Source of the DNA: a bacterium ADurb.Bin236 | GTDB lineage: Bacteria > UBP15 > UBA6099 | DNA: 63,316 nucleotides | Direction: 5' to 3' | Assembly: GCA_002069885.1 (NCBI GenBank) | Contig: MWCD01000017.1 | Span: forward strand, 1-63,316 | Shown here: piece after piece, positions 50,667-59,999 of the stretch | How positions within the stretch are numbered: the stretch's first letter is position 1 | Layout of the letters: each line of letters opens with the position of its first letter | Position numbers and translations under genes: made by a program | Notes under the pieces: generated by a model | Seen by the model: the letters and a program-made list of their open reading frames with translations, nothing else | Told to the model about the DNA's origin: nothing | Database searches by the model: none

Positions 50667-51809
50667 ATGGATTTTAACTTGAGCGACGAACAACGAATGA
50701 TTCAGGAAATGGCGAGGAACTTCGCAGTCAAAGAAGTGGCCCCTAAAGCCGCGGAGATTGACCAGAACCACAGGTTCCCGGCGGAACTGGTAGCCAAAAT
50801 GGGCGAGTTGGGACTTATGGGAATAATGGTCGATCCGGCCAGCGGCGGCGCGGGCATGGACACCGTCTGTTACGTGCTTGCCCTCGAAGAAATCTCCGCC
50901 GCCTGCGCGTCCACCGGCGTCATAATGTCGGTCAACAACTCGCTTGTTTGCGACCCGGTCGAACGCAATTCCACTCCGGAGCAGAAAGAAAAATTCCTAA
51001 AGCCGCTTGCGAGCGGAGCCAAACTCGGCTGCTTCGGCCTAACCGAACCGAACGCTGGCTCGGACGTCATCGGCCAGCGCACCCGCGCCGTCCTCGATGG
51101 CAACGAATGGGTACTCAACGGCACGAAGAACTTCATCACGAACGGCAAAGAAGCCGACATTGCGGTTGTGTTCGCAATGACCGACGCTGAAAAAAAACAC
51201 AAAGGCATGTCAACGTTCATAGTCGAAAAAGGCACGCCCGGATTCTCCATCGGAAAAGTTGAAGACAAACTGGGTATCTGCGGCTCATCAACCACTGAAC
51301 TGGTGTTCGAAGACTGCCGCATCCCCGCCGAAAACATCCTCGGCAAAGAAGGCGACGGATTTAAAATCGCCATGCAAACGCTGGATGGCGGACGCATTGG
51401 GATAGCCTCCCAAGCGCTCGGCATTGCGCGCGCCGCGCTCGAAGCCTCCAAGAAGCACGCCCGCGAACGCTTCCAGTTCGGAAAGCCCCTTGCCGACATT
51501 CAGGCCATTCAGTGGATGATCGCCGACATGGCCACCAAACTCGACTGCGCCCGGCTGCTCACTCTCAGAGCCGCCTTCGAGAAAGACCAGAAAGTCCGTT
51601 TCTCCCGCTCATCGGCAATGGCGAAACTCGCCGCCGCCGAGGCCGCCATGTGGATCGCCACAAAAGCGATTCAGGTTCACGGCGGTTACGGCTACACCAA
51701 AGAATACCCCGTGGAGCGCAATTTCCGCGACGCCAAAATCACGGAGATTTACGAGGGAACCAATGAAGTGCAGAGACTCGTGATCGCCGCCGCCGAACTG
51801 AAAGGCTGA
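50667..51809 (+). CDS. acyl-CoA dehydrogenase (short-chain type)
   Basis: 380 aa from ATG 50667; the frame is open further upstream but overlaps the preceding gene. A FAD-dependent flavoenzyme that introduces a trans double bond in acyl-CoA. It has the LSDEQRMIQEMARNFA start, the CFGLTEPNAGSDVIG and FITNGKEAD loops, RFQFGKPLADIQAIQW, the HGGYGYTKEYPVERNFRD segment, and the catalytic Glu in ITEIYEGTNEVQR. Length and motifs fit butyryl-CoA-like dehydrogenases. A terminator follows. EtfAB partners are not in the window. Confidence 0.93.
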   Translation: MDFNLSDEQRMIQEMARNFAVKEVAPKAAEIDQNHRFPAELVAKMGELGLMGIMVDPASGGAGMDTVCYVLALEEISAACASTGVIMSVNNSLVCDPVERNSTPEQKEKFLKPLASGAKLGCFGLTEPNAGSDVIGQRTRAVLDGNEWVLNGTKNFITNGKEADIAVVFAMTDAEKKHKGMSTFIVEKGTPGFSIGKVEDKLGICGSSTTELVFEDCRIPAENILGKEGDGFKIAMQTLDGGRIGIASQALGIARAALEASKKHARERFQFGKPLADIQAIQWMIADMATKLDCARLLTLRAAFEKDQKVRFSRSSAMAKLAAAEAAMWIATKAIQVHGGYGYTKEYPVERNFRDAKITEIYEGTNEVQRLVIAAAELKG

Positions 51810-51840
51810 TTGTCAACGGCATCGTTTTGAAGTCGAAATA

Positions 51841-51871
51841 AAAGAGCGCCCTTCCCGGGGCGCTCTTTTTT
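51841..51871. terminator. rho-independent terminator after acyl-CoA dehydrogenase
   Basis: AAAGAGCGCC and GGCGCTCTTT form a 10-11-bp stem (51841-51868), followed by a T tract. It also has an A-rich upstream side and probably stops rmuC transcription from the other strand. Confidence 0.9.
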
Positions 51872-51905
51872 CATGTTTCAATATATCAGATAAATCAAGG
51901 ACCGA

Positions 51906-53411
51906 TCAAATGTCTGTGGGCGAATCTTCATGTTCGGCAAGTTCGGGGGCGCTTATCTGACGAGTCATACGCTCTATCGGCGCTAATTCCGGAATCTCGT
52001 CTTTTGTTGAAATCCCCATATTTTTAAACCTTCTCGCGCTCGTCAGAACATTTCTTTCGAGAGAGCCGACGGATTTGTTGTAAGACTCGACGGCCGACTC
52101 AATGCTTTTCCCCATCTTCGTCCAGTGTTCGCTCAACACCCTGATCCTATCGTAAAGCTCGATGCCCATCTTGCTTATCTGAACCGCGTTCTCCGCCATT
52201 ACTTCCTGCTGCCAGCCGTAAGCGACCGCTTTGAGCAGGGCAATGAGAGTGGTGGGGGACGCCGGGATAACTTTTTGCAGAACGCCCTCTTCAATTATTG
52301 ACGGATCATGCTGAACAGCCGCGCTGAAAAGGCTTTCGTACGGAAGGAACATAACAACGAATTCAGGCGCGGGCTGAAACTGATCCCAGTACGCCTTTTT
52401 TCCGAGGTCCGACATGTGCGCGCGCACCTGACGGGCATGGTCTCGCAGTTTTTCCGTTTTCACCGTCTCGTCCGTCGCGCCCTGCGCGTCATGATAGGAA
52501 TTAAACGGAGCCTTCGCGTCCACAATTATTTTCTTCCCTCCGGGAAGATTCACTATCATGTCCGGCCTAAGCCGTCCGTCTTCCGTAGTCACGCTCTGCT
52601 GCTGCTCGAAATCGCAATGCTCCTGCATCCCGGCAAGCTCCACAACCCGCTTAAGCTGAATCTCGCCCCAGCTTCCGCGCGCTCCCGGCGACTTCAACGC
52701 GTGCACCAGCCTCGACGTTTCGCCCTCCAGTTTCAACTGCGTGTCGTTCAGCGATTTCACCTGCTCCATCAGCGTGGAATACGAGCCTACCCGCTCTTTC
52801 TCCAACAGTTTTACTGACGCGTCGAACTTTTCAAGCGCGCTCGCCACAGGCTTAATCATCTCGGAAATGTTCGTCTGCCGCTGCTCAAGGTCAATCTTGG
52901 ATGACTCGTGAAACTTCTGCAGTTCGTTCTTAGCAAGGTTGATGAAAGCTTGATTGTTGCATCTGAGGGCTTTGTCAGACAACGCCTCGAACGCCGCCGT
53001 CAACTTTTTCTCGGCGTCTTCGAGGGCGGCTAGTTTTTCCTCCGCCGCCTTTTTTTCTCCCTCAAGTTTCGTCTCAAGCTCTTTTTTTGATTCTTTCAGG
53101 TCCGTAATGGCGTTCTGGAGCCTAACCGTTTCATCGTTTTTTTCCTTTATGGCGTTTTCTAAAGCTGGAACTCTCAAAGCGTTCTGTTCAGACGCGGATC
53201 GCCTTTCCGACTCCGAAGCCAGCGCGGCGCGAAGCGAAGAAATTTCTTTTTCGGCCAATCCGGCGCGCTCTTCAGCTTGAGTCGAGCGTGACCGCTCGTT
53301 GTCCAGTCTTTCCTTCGCCACAGCCGCGCCAGACGCCGCCGTCGCCCTGCCCGCCGCCGCTCCGAGGGCCAACCCTACTATTAGAAAAATCAAATAAAAA
53401 GCGATTTCCAT
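51906..53411 (-). CDS. rmuC: DNA recombination protein RmuC
   Basis: 501 aa, GAGAGG before ATG 53411. Residues 1-20 are a membrane helix (EIAFYLIFLIVGLALGAAAG), then a coiled coil to about residue 190, then a PD-(D/E)xK-like nuclease core: ARGSWGEIQLKRVVELAGM, LRPDMIVNLPGGKKIIVDAKAPFNSY (Asp and Lys of the core), and the C-terminal VKAVAYGWQQEVMAENAVQISKMG. RmuC is a nuclease-related protein that limits recombination at short inverted repeats. Convergent with the acyl-CoA dehydrogenase; the two share a terminator. Confidence 0.93.
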   Translation of the reverse strand: MEIAFYLIFLIVGLALGAAAGRATAASGAAVAKERLDNERSRSTQAEERAGLAEKEISSLRAALASESERRSASEQNALRVPALENAIKEKNDETVRLQNAITDLKESKKELETKLEGEKKAAEEKLAALEDAEKKLTAAFEALSDKALRCNNQAFINLAKNELQKFHESSKIDLEQRQTNISEMIKPVASALEKFDASVKLLEKERVGSYSTLMEQVKSLNDTQLKLEGETSRLVHALKSPGARGSWGEIQLKRVVELAGMQEHCDFEQQQSVTTEDGRLRPDMIVNLPGGKKIIVDAKAPFNSYHDAQGATDETVKTEKLRDHARQVRAHMSDLGKKAYWDQFQPAPEFVVMFLPYESLFSAAVQHDPSIIEEGVLQKVIPASPTTLIALLKAVAYGWQQEVMAENAVQISKMGIELYDRIRVLSEHWTKMGKSIESAVESYNKSVGSLERNVLTSARRFKNMGISTKDEIPELAPIERMTRQISAPELAEHEDSPTDI

Positions 53412-53471
53412 TATCCTCTCACCTCGCAGGCGACATTATATCATACGGGTTGTGACATTATAGACGGGCAT

Positions 53472-53507
53472 TAAAAAGGCCGCCCCGGACGATTCCGGAG
53501 CGGCCTT
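53472..53507 (-). terminator. rho-independent terminator of the secreted-protein gene
   Basis: AAGGCCGC and GCGGCCTT, extended inward by CCGGA/TCCGG, form a strong stem (53476-53507). On the minus strand the stem is followed by a T tract (TTTTTAA), as expected at the end of the gene that begins at 54641. Confidence 0.85.
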
Positions 53508-53534
53508 GAAACGCTTCTCTTTGACTTCTCTAAA

Positions 53535-54641
53535 CTACTTGACTTGGAAATAAGTGTCTTCGGTGAACTGGGCGGCTGTCCAGCGCGCCACATCCATCGG
53601 TCTTCCGTCGAACTTCATCGCGCCCATGTCGAGCAGAGTAACCTGAACTCCCAGCGGGATGAACTGAAGAACGCCGCTCGGATTCGCTCCTATCGACTCG
53701 ATTCTGGACCATTTCGTCTTCATTATCAGGTGGTTCGTGTTCCTGCTTATGCAGGTGGTGTTCTTCGTGTCGACCGCCCACGCCCCGGCTCTCTGGTAGC
53801 CGAAGAAGCAGTCGCTGATGTAGCCCGTGCTCTCGAACTGCTTGAGAAGCGGCGAATAAGCGAACAGTCCGCCCGCTTTCAACATCGCGTCCATGCTGGT
53901 GTCTCCGCCCATCACGTCGGGGTTGACCATCAGCGAACCGTATATCCTGATGTCCGTCGGGGTCATCGAGCCGCCTTCAATTTTTGCGCCGGCGACCATG
54001 TCCACATACACGAACTCCTCATCGTATCCGATTCTGAGATCGTGCAGCCTTCCGAATGCGGGAAGATTCTCATCAGGGGAATCATTCAGAGCCATCTGCA
54101 TCATGCAACCTCTAGGCAAGAAGCTCTCGCAGCTTTTCAAATCGCCGCTGTTGACGCAGTCTTCCGCGAAATATTCTTTCGTCATTACTTCGTTCTCAGC
54201 TTCCACCATGCAGGGAACCTGAATGAATATGTTGCCTGAAGAGTCCATAGCGCGAACCGAGTAAACCACCTCGTCGCCGCTCTGGAAAGCCGGAAGCTGG
54301 CCGGTCCACTTATTGCCGCTTGAAGACAATTTTATGCTCTGCCAATCCATTTCGAAATTGGCCATGTATAGCACATACACTTCGGATGTTTCATCGCTAG
54401 TTTTCTTCGCGTCGTTACTGATTTCCACAGTTATCGAGGTGGGCTGTCCGCCGACCGGAGCCGCCGGGTTCAGTGTGATGCTTTTCAATTCAGGGGGAAA
54501 CCTCGTGTCCAGCCTGTCCTGCACAATCTCCTGCGCGTCCGCAGGCAGGATGCTCAGGTCAAGTTCCTGAGCGGGAGCCGCAACAGCCATAATCATCACT
54601 GACGCCGCCGCCGCCGCCAACTGTTTCACTAATTTCTTCAT
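53535..54641 (-). CDS. secreted protein of unknown function
   Basis: 368 aa with GGAGGAGGAG before the ATG and a strong promoter. Residues 1-25 form a signal peptide (AAAAASVMIMAVAAPAQ). Residues ~55-150 are beta-rich and Ig-like (TITVEISND-type strand order around SITVEISNDAKKTSD and YVLYMANFEMDWQ). A Cys-rich middle region has CMVEAEN, CVNSGDLKSCESFLPRGC and single Cys in FFGYQ-type and TTCISR segments, likely disulfides. No lipobox is present, so it is soluble in the periplasm or exported. I do not recognise the family. Confidence 0.75.
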   Translation of the reverse strand: MKKLVKQLAAAAASVMIMAVAAPAQELDLSILPADAQEIVQDRLDTRFPPELKSITLNPAAPVGGQPTSITVEISNDAKKTSDETSEVYVLYMANFEMDWQSIKLSSSGNKWTGQLPAFQSGDEVVYSVRAMDSSGNIFIQVPCMVEAENEVMTKEYFAEDCVNSGDLKSCESFLPRGCMMQMALNDSPDENLPAFGRLHDLRIGYDEEFVYVDMVAGAKIEGGSMTPTDIRIYGSLMVNPDVMGGDTSMDAMLKAGGLFAYSPLLKQFESTGYISDCFFGYQRAGAWAVDTKNTTCISRNTNHLIMKTKWSRIESIGANPSGVLQFIPLGVQVTLLDMGAMKFDGRPMDVARWTAAQFTEDTYFQVK

Positions 54642-54671
54642 ATCTCCTCCTCCTTTTTAATTTCGTTGTGC

Positions 54672-54701
54672 ATTATACATACCATGCTTCAAAATTGTAA
54701 A
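54672..54701 (-). promoter_or_regulatory. strong promoter for secreted-protein gene
   Basis: On the minus strand TTTACA (54701-54696), 18 nt, TATAAT (54677-54672), about 30 nt before the start codon. It stands in an AT-rich 179-bp gap and suggests high expression. Confidence 0.7.
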
Positions 54702-54820
54702 GTCATTTTTGCCCAAAACCTTACACATTTTCCATAAAAACATTTAGCCACGCGGCAATTTCCTTCCAGATTTCTTATATCATTATTGAATCACCCGGAT
54801 TACTGAGGAGAAAATCATTG

Positions 54821-56557
54821 CTATTGCTCAGGATTTTTCGGGAGCCTATATATTTTTATCTCCGGCCCCAGTCTCGCCTTTGGAGAAAACAAAAATTCCT
54901 TTAATAGCTCGGCTTTTTCATCCAGAGACCGATAAAAAGCGACCGCTTCGGGATAAAAATCCTCCGCCGCAAAGAATCTTTCGTAAATATGACCGCTAAC
55001 TACGATATACTCGAATCCTTCGCGCTCGTAAATTTCAATCGGATACTCCGCCAGTGAAAAAGAAGAAGTCAACCTGTATTTTGGTTCGATTTTTTCAAGC
55101 GCGGCCAGATGGTATTTTTTGGGTGAATTTTTTTCTGCGTCTGACGGACTCCGGGTGTCATACGCCGGAAGCGGAACCGCGCCTGCCACTCGTTCGTTCG
55201 CCATCCTGTCCTTCAACTCCTGAGCGCCCAACAGTGATTCGGGAGTCGGGGCAAGCAGAGGCCCTCCATATTCCACAGCAACCGCCGCTCCTGTCGGAAC
55301 GTTCTCTTCAATCCACTCGCGAGCCAGCGTGCGGGTGTCTTTCGCTAAAAACAAAGTGTTTTGTGCGATAACTGTTTTTATAGGCAACGCCATAATAGCG
55401 ACCGCCGCCAGCGCTGCTAGCTCCCGCCCTCTTGCCTTGAATATTCCCGAAGCCGCATCGAGGGCCGTCGCCGCAAGAAAACACAAAGCCGGAAGCGCGC
55501 CAAGCCAATGTCTTGAGAAGCCGAACTGCGAGAACTGTCCGTTAATCGCGTAAAAAACCGCTATGTAACACAGAAAAACGAGTCCATGAGGCCGGCGCCT
55601 CATTGCCGCGTATATTATTCCGCAGCCCGACGCGGCCAGCAGCGGAATTCCCATTCCTTCCTTTAAATATACGACAATCGAATGCAGCCACATGTTTACC
55701 GGCGTTTCCATCCCAAACCAGCCGTCGTTCATCAGCGCCTTTTGTATATTGATGTCGCCGATGAAGCTTTTAAAATCAAGAACGCTGTACGGAGCGCCTG
55801 CCAGATAAGCCGCCCCGAAAGCGAAAAACATCGCAAAGGCAGCGATTGAAAACAGCACTCGTGCCTTCGACCCGCTCTTTTCGCGCATAGCAAAAATTAA
55901 GTGGGCGAAAAGCATCGTCGCAAGAAGTTGGGCGGCAGTGTATTTAGTTGCGGTTCCCAACCCCGCTACAATCCCGCAAAATACGTAGTTGCGAAGTCCG
56001 CCTTCTGTTGCCAGCCGCGCCGCAAAATATAGGGCAAGAGTCATGAAAAACGTAAGCGGAATATCCGTAATCGCAAAATGAGACTGTTCCACGTGCAACG
56101 GGGTCAGCGCCAAGAAGAACGCCGCCAGAAGCCCCGCGCGCTTATTTACAAACCTCGCGCCGGCCGCCGCCGCGACATACACCGCGCCCGCCCCGAAAGC
56201 GGCTGCCGTCACTCGTGCAATCAAATAAAACATTGTCGGGTCTATAAAATACTGAATCCCGAAATCTGCCGCCGACGAAAAAAAACCGAACACATGCCCG
56301 ACGATATACGCCGCGCCGTATAAACCGAACAGCAGATACATGAAAAATGCCGGATAATAAAAGAAATGCGGGTTGAAATCCCCCGATCCGAACCTGACCG
56401 CGTGTGAAACTACATGTACTTCGTCCAAATGCAACTGGTCGGGAAGTCCATACCTGATTCCATGAACGCGGACGGCAAAAGCGATAAGCATTACAAGCGA
56501 CAACGCCGCGTTTTCCTCGAACCATTTAAAAAAACGCTTCAACCTGTGATTCTCCAT
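54821..56557 (-). CDS. GT39/ArnT-like polyisoprenyl-phosphate glycosyltransferase
   Basis: 578 aa from ATG 56557; a TTG 9 nt upstream is less likely. A polytopic inner-membrane GT-C enzyme with about 10-12 helices. The catalytic acidic motif of the first periplasmic loop is HLDEVHVV near residue 44, and HYYPAFFMYLL-type FFYYPAFFMY follows. ALTPLHVEQSHFAITDIPLTFF is the second conserved loop. The C-terminal ~140 residues are soluble (VPTGAAVAVEYGGP...). It likely adds sugars from polyprenyl-phosphate to a surface lipid or protein. It is divergent from a SAM methyltransferase gene. Confidence 0.85.
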   Translation of the reverse strand: MENHRLKRFFKWFEENAALSLVMLIAFAVRVHGIRYGLPDQLHLDEVHVVSHAVRFGSGDFNPHFFYYPAFFMYLLFGLYGAAYIVGHVFGFFSSAADFGIQYFIDPTMFYLIARVTAAAFGAGAVYVAAAAGARFVNKRAGLLAAFFLALTPLHVEQSHFAITDIPLTFFMTLALYFAARLATEGGLRNYVFCGIVAGLGTATKYTAAQLLATMLFAHLIFAMREKSGSKARVLFSIAAFAMFFAFGAAYLAGAPYSVLDFKSFIGDINIQKALMNDGWFGMETPVNMWLHSIVVYLKEGMGIPLLAASGCGIIYAAMRRRPHGLVFLCYIAVFYAINGQFSQFGFSRHWLGALPALCFLAATALDAASGIFKARGRELAALAAVAIMALPIKTVIAQNTLFLAKDTRTLAREWIEENVPTGAAVAVEYGGPLLAPTPESLLGAQELKDRMANERVAGAVPLPAYDTRSPSDAEKNSPKKYHLAALEKIEPKYRLTSSFSLAEYPIEIYEREGFEYIVVSGHIYERFFAAEDFYPEAVAFYRSLDEKAELLKEFLFSPKARLGPEIKIYRLPKNPEQ

Positions 56558-56735
56558 AATGAGCAACGGCTTTCATCTGCCGTCGCAATCAATACAGCGC
56601 CCCGCCGCTCTTTCCGGTTTTATTTTATGCCATTTCTCCGCAAGATGGAAACCGGGTTTATTTTCAAACTCATTATTTGTATCAATAATAATCAATATAA
56701 TCATATTATCGCGGCGATGGTCGCGAACCACGAAC

Positions 56736-57740
56736 ATGAACGAAAATTGCGAAGACAGAAAACACGGGACTGAAAGCGGAGTCGAGCTTGTTCACGCCGA
56801 TTGCGATCTCTGCGGCTCTGCTGAGAACAGTCCTCTATATAAAAAGGACGGCTTATACATAGTTAGATGCGACGGGTGCGGATTGTCGCGAGTCAATCCC
56901 AGACCCACCGAAAAATACCTGAAAGATGAAGTCTATAATGAGGGATATTTCAACGCCGAGAAAGGCTTCGGCATAGAGAACGCTTTCGGGAAAGAAGCTG
57001 GTGGGGACAATTCTAGGGCGGAAAGAATTTTCAAGCGGGTCGAGAAGCTGGTTGCGCCGGGAAGGATGATAGACATCGGATGCGCGTCCGGCTTTTTTAT
57101 GAAAGAAGCGCGGCGACGCGGCTGGGCTGTCCGGGGGGTTGAGATTTCCGAATACGCCGCCGAGCAGACTCAAAAAAGATTCGACCTTGATGTGTCATCA
57201 TGCGATTTCATCCATGCCGACCTTCCCGCCGGCGAATTCGACCTTGTGCTGATGATGGACCTTATCGAGCATCTACCGTCGCCCGGAAAAGGCGTCCGTA
57301 AAGCCTATGAAATACTGAAGCCCGGCGGACTTCTGGTCGTTGAGACGCCTAATCTTGATGGAGCGGCGGCCAGAATCCTCGGAGCCGAGTGGGGACTTAT
57401 CGCCCCTCTGCACCACCTTTATTATTTCACGCCCGCCACCCTGAAAAGACTCGTTTCGGAATGCGGATTCAACATCGCGTCCGTCGAATTTCCGTTCTGG
57501 GGTCTTTCCGATCTCCTCTTTTCCGCCGGCTCGTTCAAAAAGGCCGGTCTGCCGATAGGCGAAAAACAAAAGCATATCGCTAGAACCAGACTTCGGTTTG
57601 CAAGAGACGCCGCGCGCTTAGCGGCCAACGCCGTCGATCGCGCCATGCTCTCTCCTTTCACCCGCTCTTCAAACGGAAACTCCATCAGCATGATTTGCGT
57701 CAAGCCGATGAACCATTCATCCGGAGAGAATCACAAATGA
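56736..57740 (+). CDS. class I SAM-dependent methyltransferase with N-terminal zinc ribbon
   Basis: 334 aa from ATG 56736; the open frame runs further upstream but in AT-rich non-coding sequence. The N terminus holds a Cys4 ribbon (CDLCGS and CDGCGLSRVNP). The SAM site is MIDIGCASGFFMKEA, then VRGVEISEYAAEQ, DLVLMMDLIEHL and KPGGLLVVETPN. Such proteins are common in sugar or surface-polysaccharide clusters. The stop overlaps the metallophosphoesterase start by 4 nt (ATGA), so the two are coupled. Substrate unknown. Confidence 0.85.
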   Translation: MNENCEDRKHGTESGVELVHADCDLCGSAENSPLYKKDGLYIVRCDGCGLSRVNPRPTEKYLKDEVYNEGYFNAEKGFGIENAFGKEAGGDNSRAERIFKRVEKLVAPGRMIDIGCASGFFMKEARRRGWAVRGVEISEYAAEQTQKRFDLDVSSCDFIHADLPAGEFDLVLMMDLIEHLPSPGKGVRKAYEILKPGGLLVVETPNLDGAAARILGAEWGLIAPLHHLYYFTPATLKRLVSECGFNIASVEFPFWGLSDLLFSAGSFKKAGLPIGEKQKHIARTRLRFARDAARLAANAVDRAMLSPFTRSSNGNSISMICVKPMNHSSGENHK

Positions 57741-58546
57741 GCAAAAAAACTTCCAAACCTTATGTTTTCTTTTCCGATCTTCACATCGACAGATGGGACA
57801 GATTGAAAAAAGAACGTTTTTTCGAGTTCATTGAGCGGGTCGAAGAAACGGCGGCGGGGGTTTACATATTGGGAGATATTTTTGATTTCCCGGCGCTGAA
57901 AGGCGATTCCATCTGGCCGAGGCATAAAGACACCGTAAATCGCATTCTCGGCCTATCCCGCGCCGGTTTGCCGGTCAACTACCTTATCGGCAACCATGAC
58001 ATTTCCCTCAGGGGCATTGAAATCGAAGAGTTTAATTTCAGGCTGACATATCCTGACAACAAGCATCCTTTCGAGGTCGAACTGTTTGGAAAAAAGGTTT
58101 ATATGGAGCACGGACATTATTACGACCCGCTCTTTCAGGAGCATATATACGACGCTGTGGACTTTCTGAGAGCAGTGACGGGAAAAGCGGTTGACCAGAG
58201 CGCGACCGACTTTCTGCGAGACGTGGTAAGGATTTTTCAGAGGAAACCGAAACATGACGCCGAAAAAGCGGCCGCAAAAGAAAAAACAGAGGTGGGAGTG
58301 CCGGAAAGATTCCTCAAGCTATGGGAGGAAGCGGCCGAACAACTTCTCAAAAAACGCAGATGCGACATAGCAATGTTCGGCCACACGCACGGCCCCGCCC
58401 TGTCCCGCATGCTCGGCGGGCCTCAGTTCTACGTCAACACCGGAGACTGGGTGAAGCATTCCACCTACGTCGAGATGACGGAAACCTCGCTCTCTCTTAT
58501 GGACTGGATAGAAGGCGCGACATTAAGACAAGAGAAACTTGATTGA
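57737..58546 (+). CDS. metallophosphoesterase, UDP-2,3-diacylglucosamine hydrolase-like (LpxH-type)
   Basis: 269 aa from ATG 57737, overlapping the methyltransferase by 4 nt. Calcineurin-like motifs in order: FFSDLHIDRW (near residue 12), LGDIFDFP, LIGNHDISL, and MFGHTHGPAL with the final His pair; YMEHGHYYDP is the intermediate metal ligand. LpxH removes UMP from UDP-diacylglucosamine in lipid A synthesis, but many homologues have other substrates and the match here is only of layout. If real, it supports a lipid-A-like outer membrane. It ends 7 nt from the convergent CBS gene. Confidence 0.78.
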   Translation: MSKKTSKPYVFFSDLHIDRWDRLKKERFFEFIERVEETAAGVYILGDIFDFPALKGDSIWPRHKDTVNRILGLSRAGLPVNYLIGNHDISLRGIEIEEFNFRLTYPDNKHPFEVELFGKKVYMEHGHYYDPLFQEHIYDAVDFLRAVTGKAVDQSATDFLRDVVRIFQRKPKHDAEKAAAKEKTEVGVPERFLKLWEEAAEQLLKKRRCDIAMFGHTHGPALSRMLGGPQFYVNTGDWVKHSTYVEMTETSLSLMDWIEGATLRQEKLD

Positions 58547-58552
58547 CAGGAA

Positions 58553-59800
58553 TCATTTTTTTAGAGACGCGCCTGAACTGCGCGCCGACTTTTTATCTGT
58601 GTAATCGCAACGCGAGAACTCGCATAAAAGAATCGCGATATCGTCCGTAATAGGCTGTCTGCCCGCGAATTTTTTCACGTTTCTGTGCAGTGTTCCGACG
58701 ATATCCTTCTCGCCGCGAGCGCTTAGAGCCTTGAAGTTATCAACAAATCTTCTATCGCCGTACATCCTTTTCTTTGAGTCTTTCTGCTCGCTGCAACCAT
58801 CCGTGAAAAGCAACAGCTTGTCGCCCGGCCTAACCTGCGTCTTGCCTTCGACGTACTCAGTGCCCACGCGAATGCCGATCGGCATGTTTCCCGGCTGCAG
58901 AGGGCTTGCGCGGAATTTGTCGCACCTCAACAGAACAGGTCTGGGAAGCCCGAACTGGGTGTAGTTCATCTCCAGCGTCGATATGTCAACTATCCCGTAA
59001 AAACCCGCGACGAAGAAGCCTTCCGGCATCAGCGGGATAAGTTCCATGTTCATCTTGCCTATGACTTCCGAGGTCGAAAGTCGGCCCTCGGCGATGAAGT
59101 TAAGGTTCATTTTCACTTCTAGGGCTATCATCGCGGAAGTGATCCCGTGACCCATAACGTCTGCGACGAATATTCCCACATGGCCTTTCCCTATTCTGCT
59201 TACGGAAAAGAAATCTCCGCCAAGATGCAGAGATTGCTCGTACACGTGCGAGAATCTCATTCCGGGTATTCTGGGATATTTTTTTTCGACCAGATGCTTC
59301 TGAAATTTACCGGCGTGATACATTTCCCGCTCTATAGTATTGAGGGACTTCATCAACTGCTTGCTGGTTTCCATCAACTCGGATGTTTTCTCGTTCACTT
59401 TCTTCTCTAGAGCGCGTTCCCTGTGCCTGATCAAATCTTTTACGGATATGATTCCTTTCATTCTCCCGTTTTCGTCCGTGACGATAAGGTGTCTGAAATC
59501 GCCGCTCATCATAATCTCATGGGCGTCGTCGAGGGTGCTTCCGGAGCCGACTGACACAATGTCGCGCGTCACAACTTCGCCCACCGGCAGAGAGGCCGGA
59601 TCAAGATTCTTAAGAACTATCTTTCTGAACAAATCTCTGTCGGTGAATATGCCTAACGGTCTGTCGTCGCCGTTCGTCACCACAATGGAGCCGACGCCGC
59701 GCACGGCCATCATCCTCATCGCTTCGAGCGTGGACACGTCAGGTCGAGCGGTTAATACATCCGCGCTCATAATTTCGTCAACCAGTATCGCTCCGGGCAT
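58553..59800 (-). CDS. CBS-domain and PP2C-type (SpoIIE/RsbU-like) phosphatase
   Basis: 415 aa. Residues about 1-125 contain two CBS domains (LVDEIMSADVLTARPDVS, RGVGSIVVTNGDDRPLGIFTDRDL, then GVVTRDIVSVGSG-type and DFRHLIVTDENGRMKGI). A helical signalling linker (130-175) follows. The catalytic domain has LGGDFFSVSRI, VADVMGHGITSAM, GFYGIVDI and LLFTDGCSE, DDIAILL, giving all metal Asp residues of the PPM/SpoIIE family. It probably dephosphorylates an anti-sigma-factor antagonist in response to an adenyl nucleotide. No antagonist or anti-sigma gene lies beside it. Confidence 0.9.
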   Translation of the reverse strand: MPGAILVDEIMSADVLTARPDVSTLEAMRMMAVRGVGSIVVTNGDDRPLGIFTDRDLFRKIVLKNLDPASLPVGEVVTRDIVSVGSGSTLDDAHEIMMSGDFRHLIVTDENGRMKGIISVKDLIRHRERALEKKVNEKTSELMETSKQLMKSLNTIEREMYHAGKFQKHLVEKKYPRIPGMRFSHVYEQSLHLGGDFFSVSRIGKGHVGIFVADVMGHGITSAMIALEVKMNLNFIAEGRLSTSEVIGKMNMELIPLMPEGFFVAGFYGIVDISTLEMNYTQFGLPRPVLLRCDKFRASPLQPGNMPIGIRVGTEYVEGKTQVRPGDKLLLFTDGCSEQKDSKKRMYGDRRFVDNFKALSARGEKDIVGTLHRNVKKFAGRQPITDDIAILLCEFSRCDYTDKKSARSSGASLKK

Positions 59801-59830
59801 ATATCAGTCGGCCTCCCGCCGCGCGACTAG

Positions 59831-59858
59831 TTTATCACAGATTCAAAAACAGAGGCAA
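59831..59858 (-). promoter_or_regulatory. promoter for CBS-PP2C gene
   Basis: On the minus strand TTGCCT (59858-59853), 16 nt, GATAAA (59836-59831). A GGGAGG binding site lies between it and the start codon at 59800. Confidence 0.45.
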
Positions 59859-59970
59859 CGCTTAAACCAAACGGTAACTTGAATATCATTGTTGATGCCG
59901 CTTTGCGCAATAAACGATTCCATTAATACTGATAAAACCTTTTGGAATTGTTTTCGTTTTCGGCGATTTC

Positions 59971-59999
59971 GGAAGAACCCTTTGTAAAGGATTCTTTCC
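59971..59999. repeat. imperfect inverted repeat
   Basis: GGAAGAA...CCTTTGTAAAGG...TTCTTTCC: a 12-nt core palindrome flanked by near-perfect outer arms. No T tract follows on either strand, so it is not a plain terminator; it may be a binding site or RNA hairpin. Confidence 0.4.
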
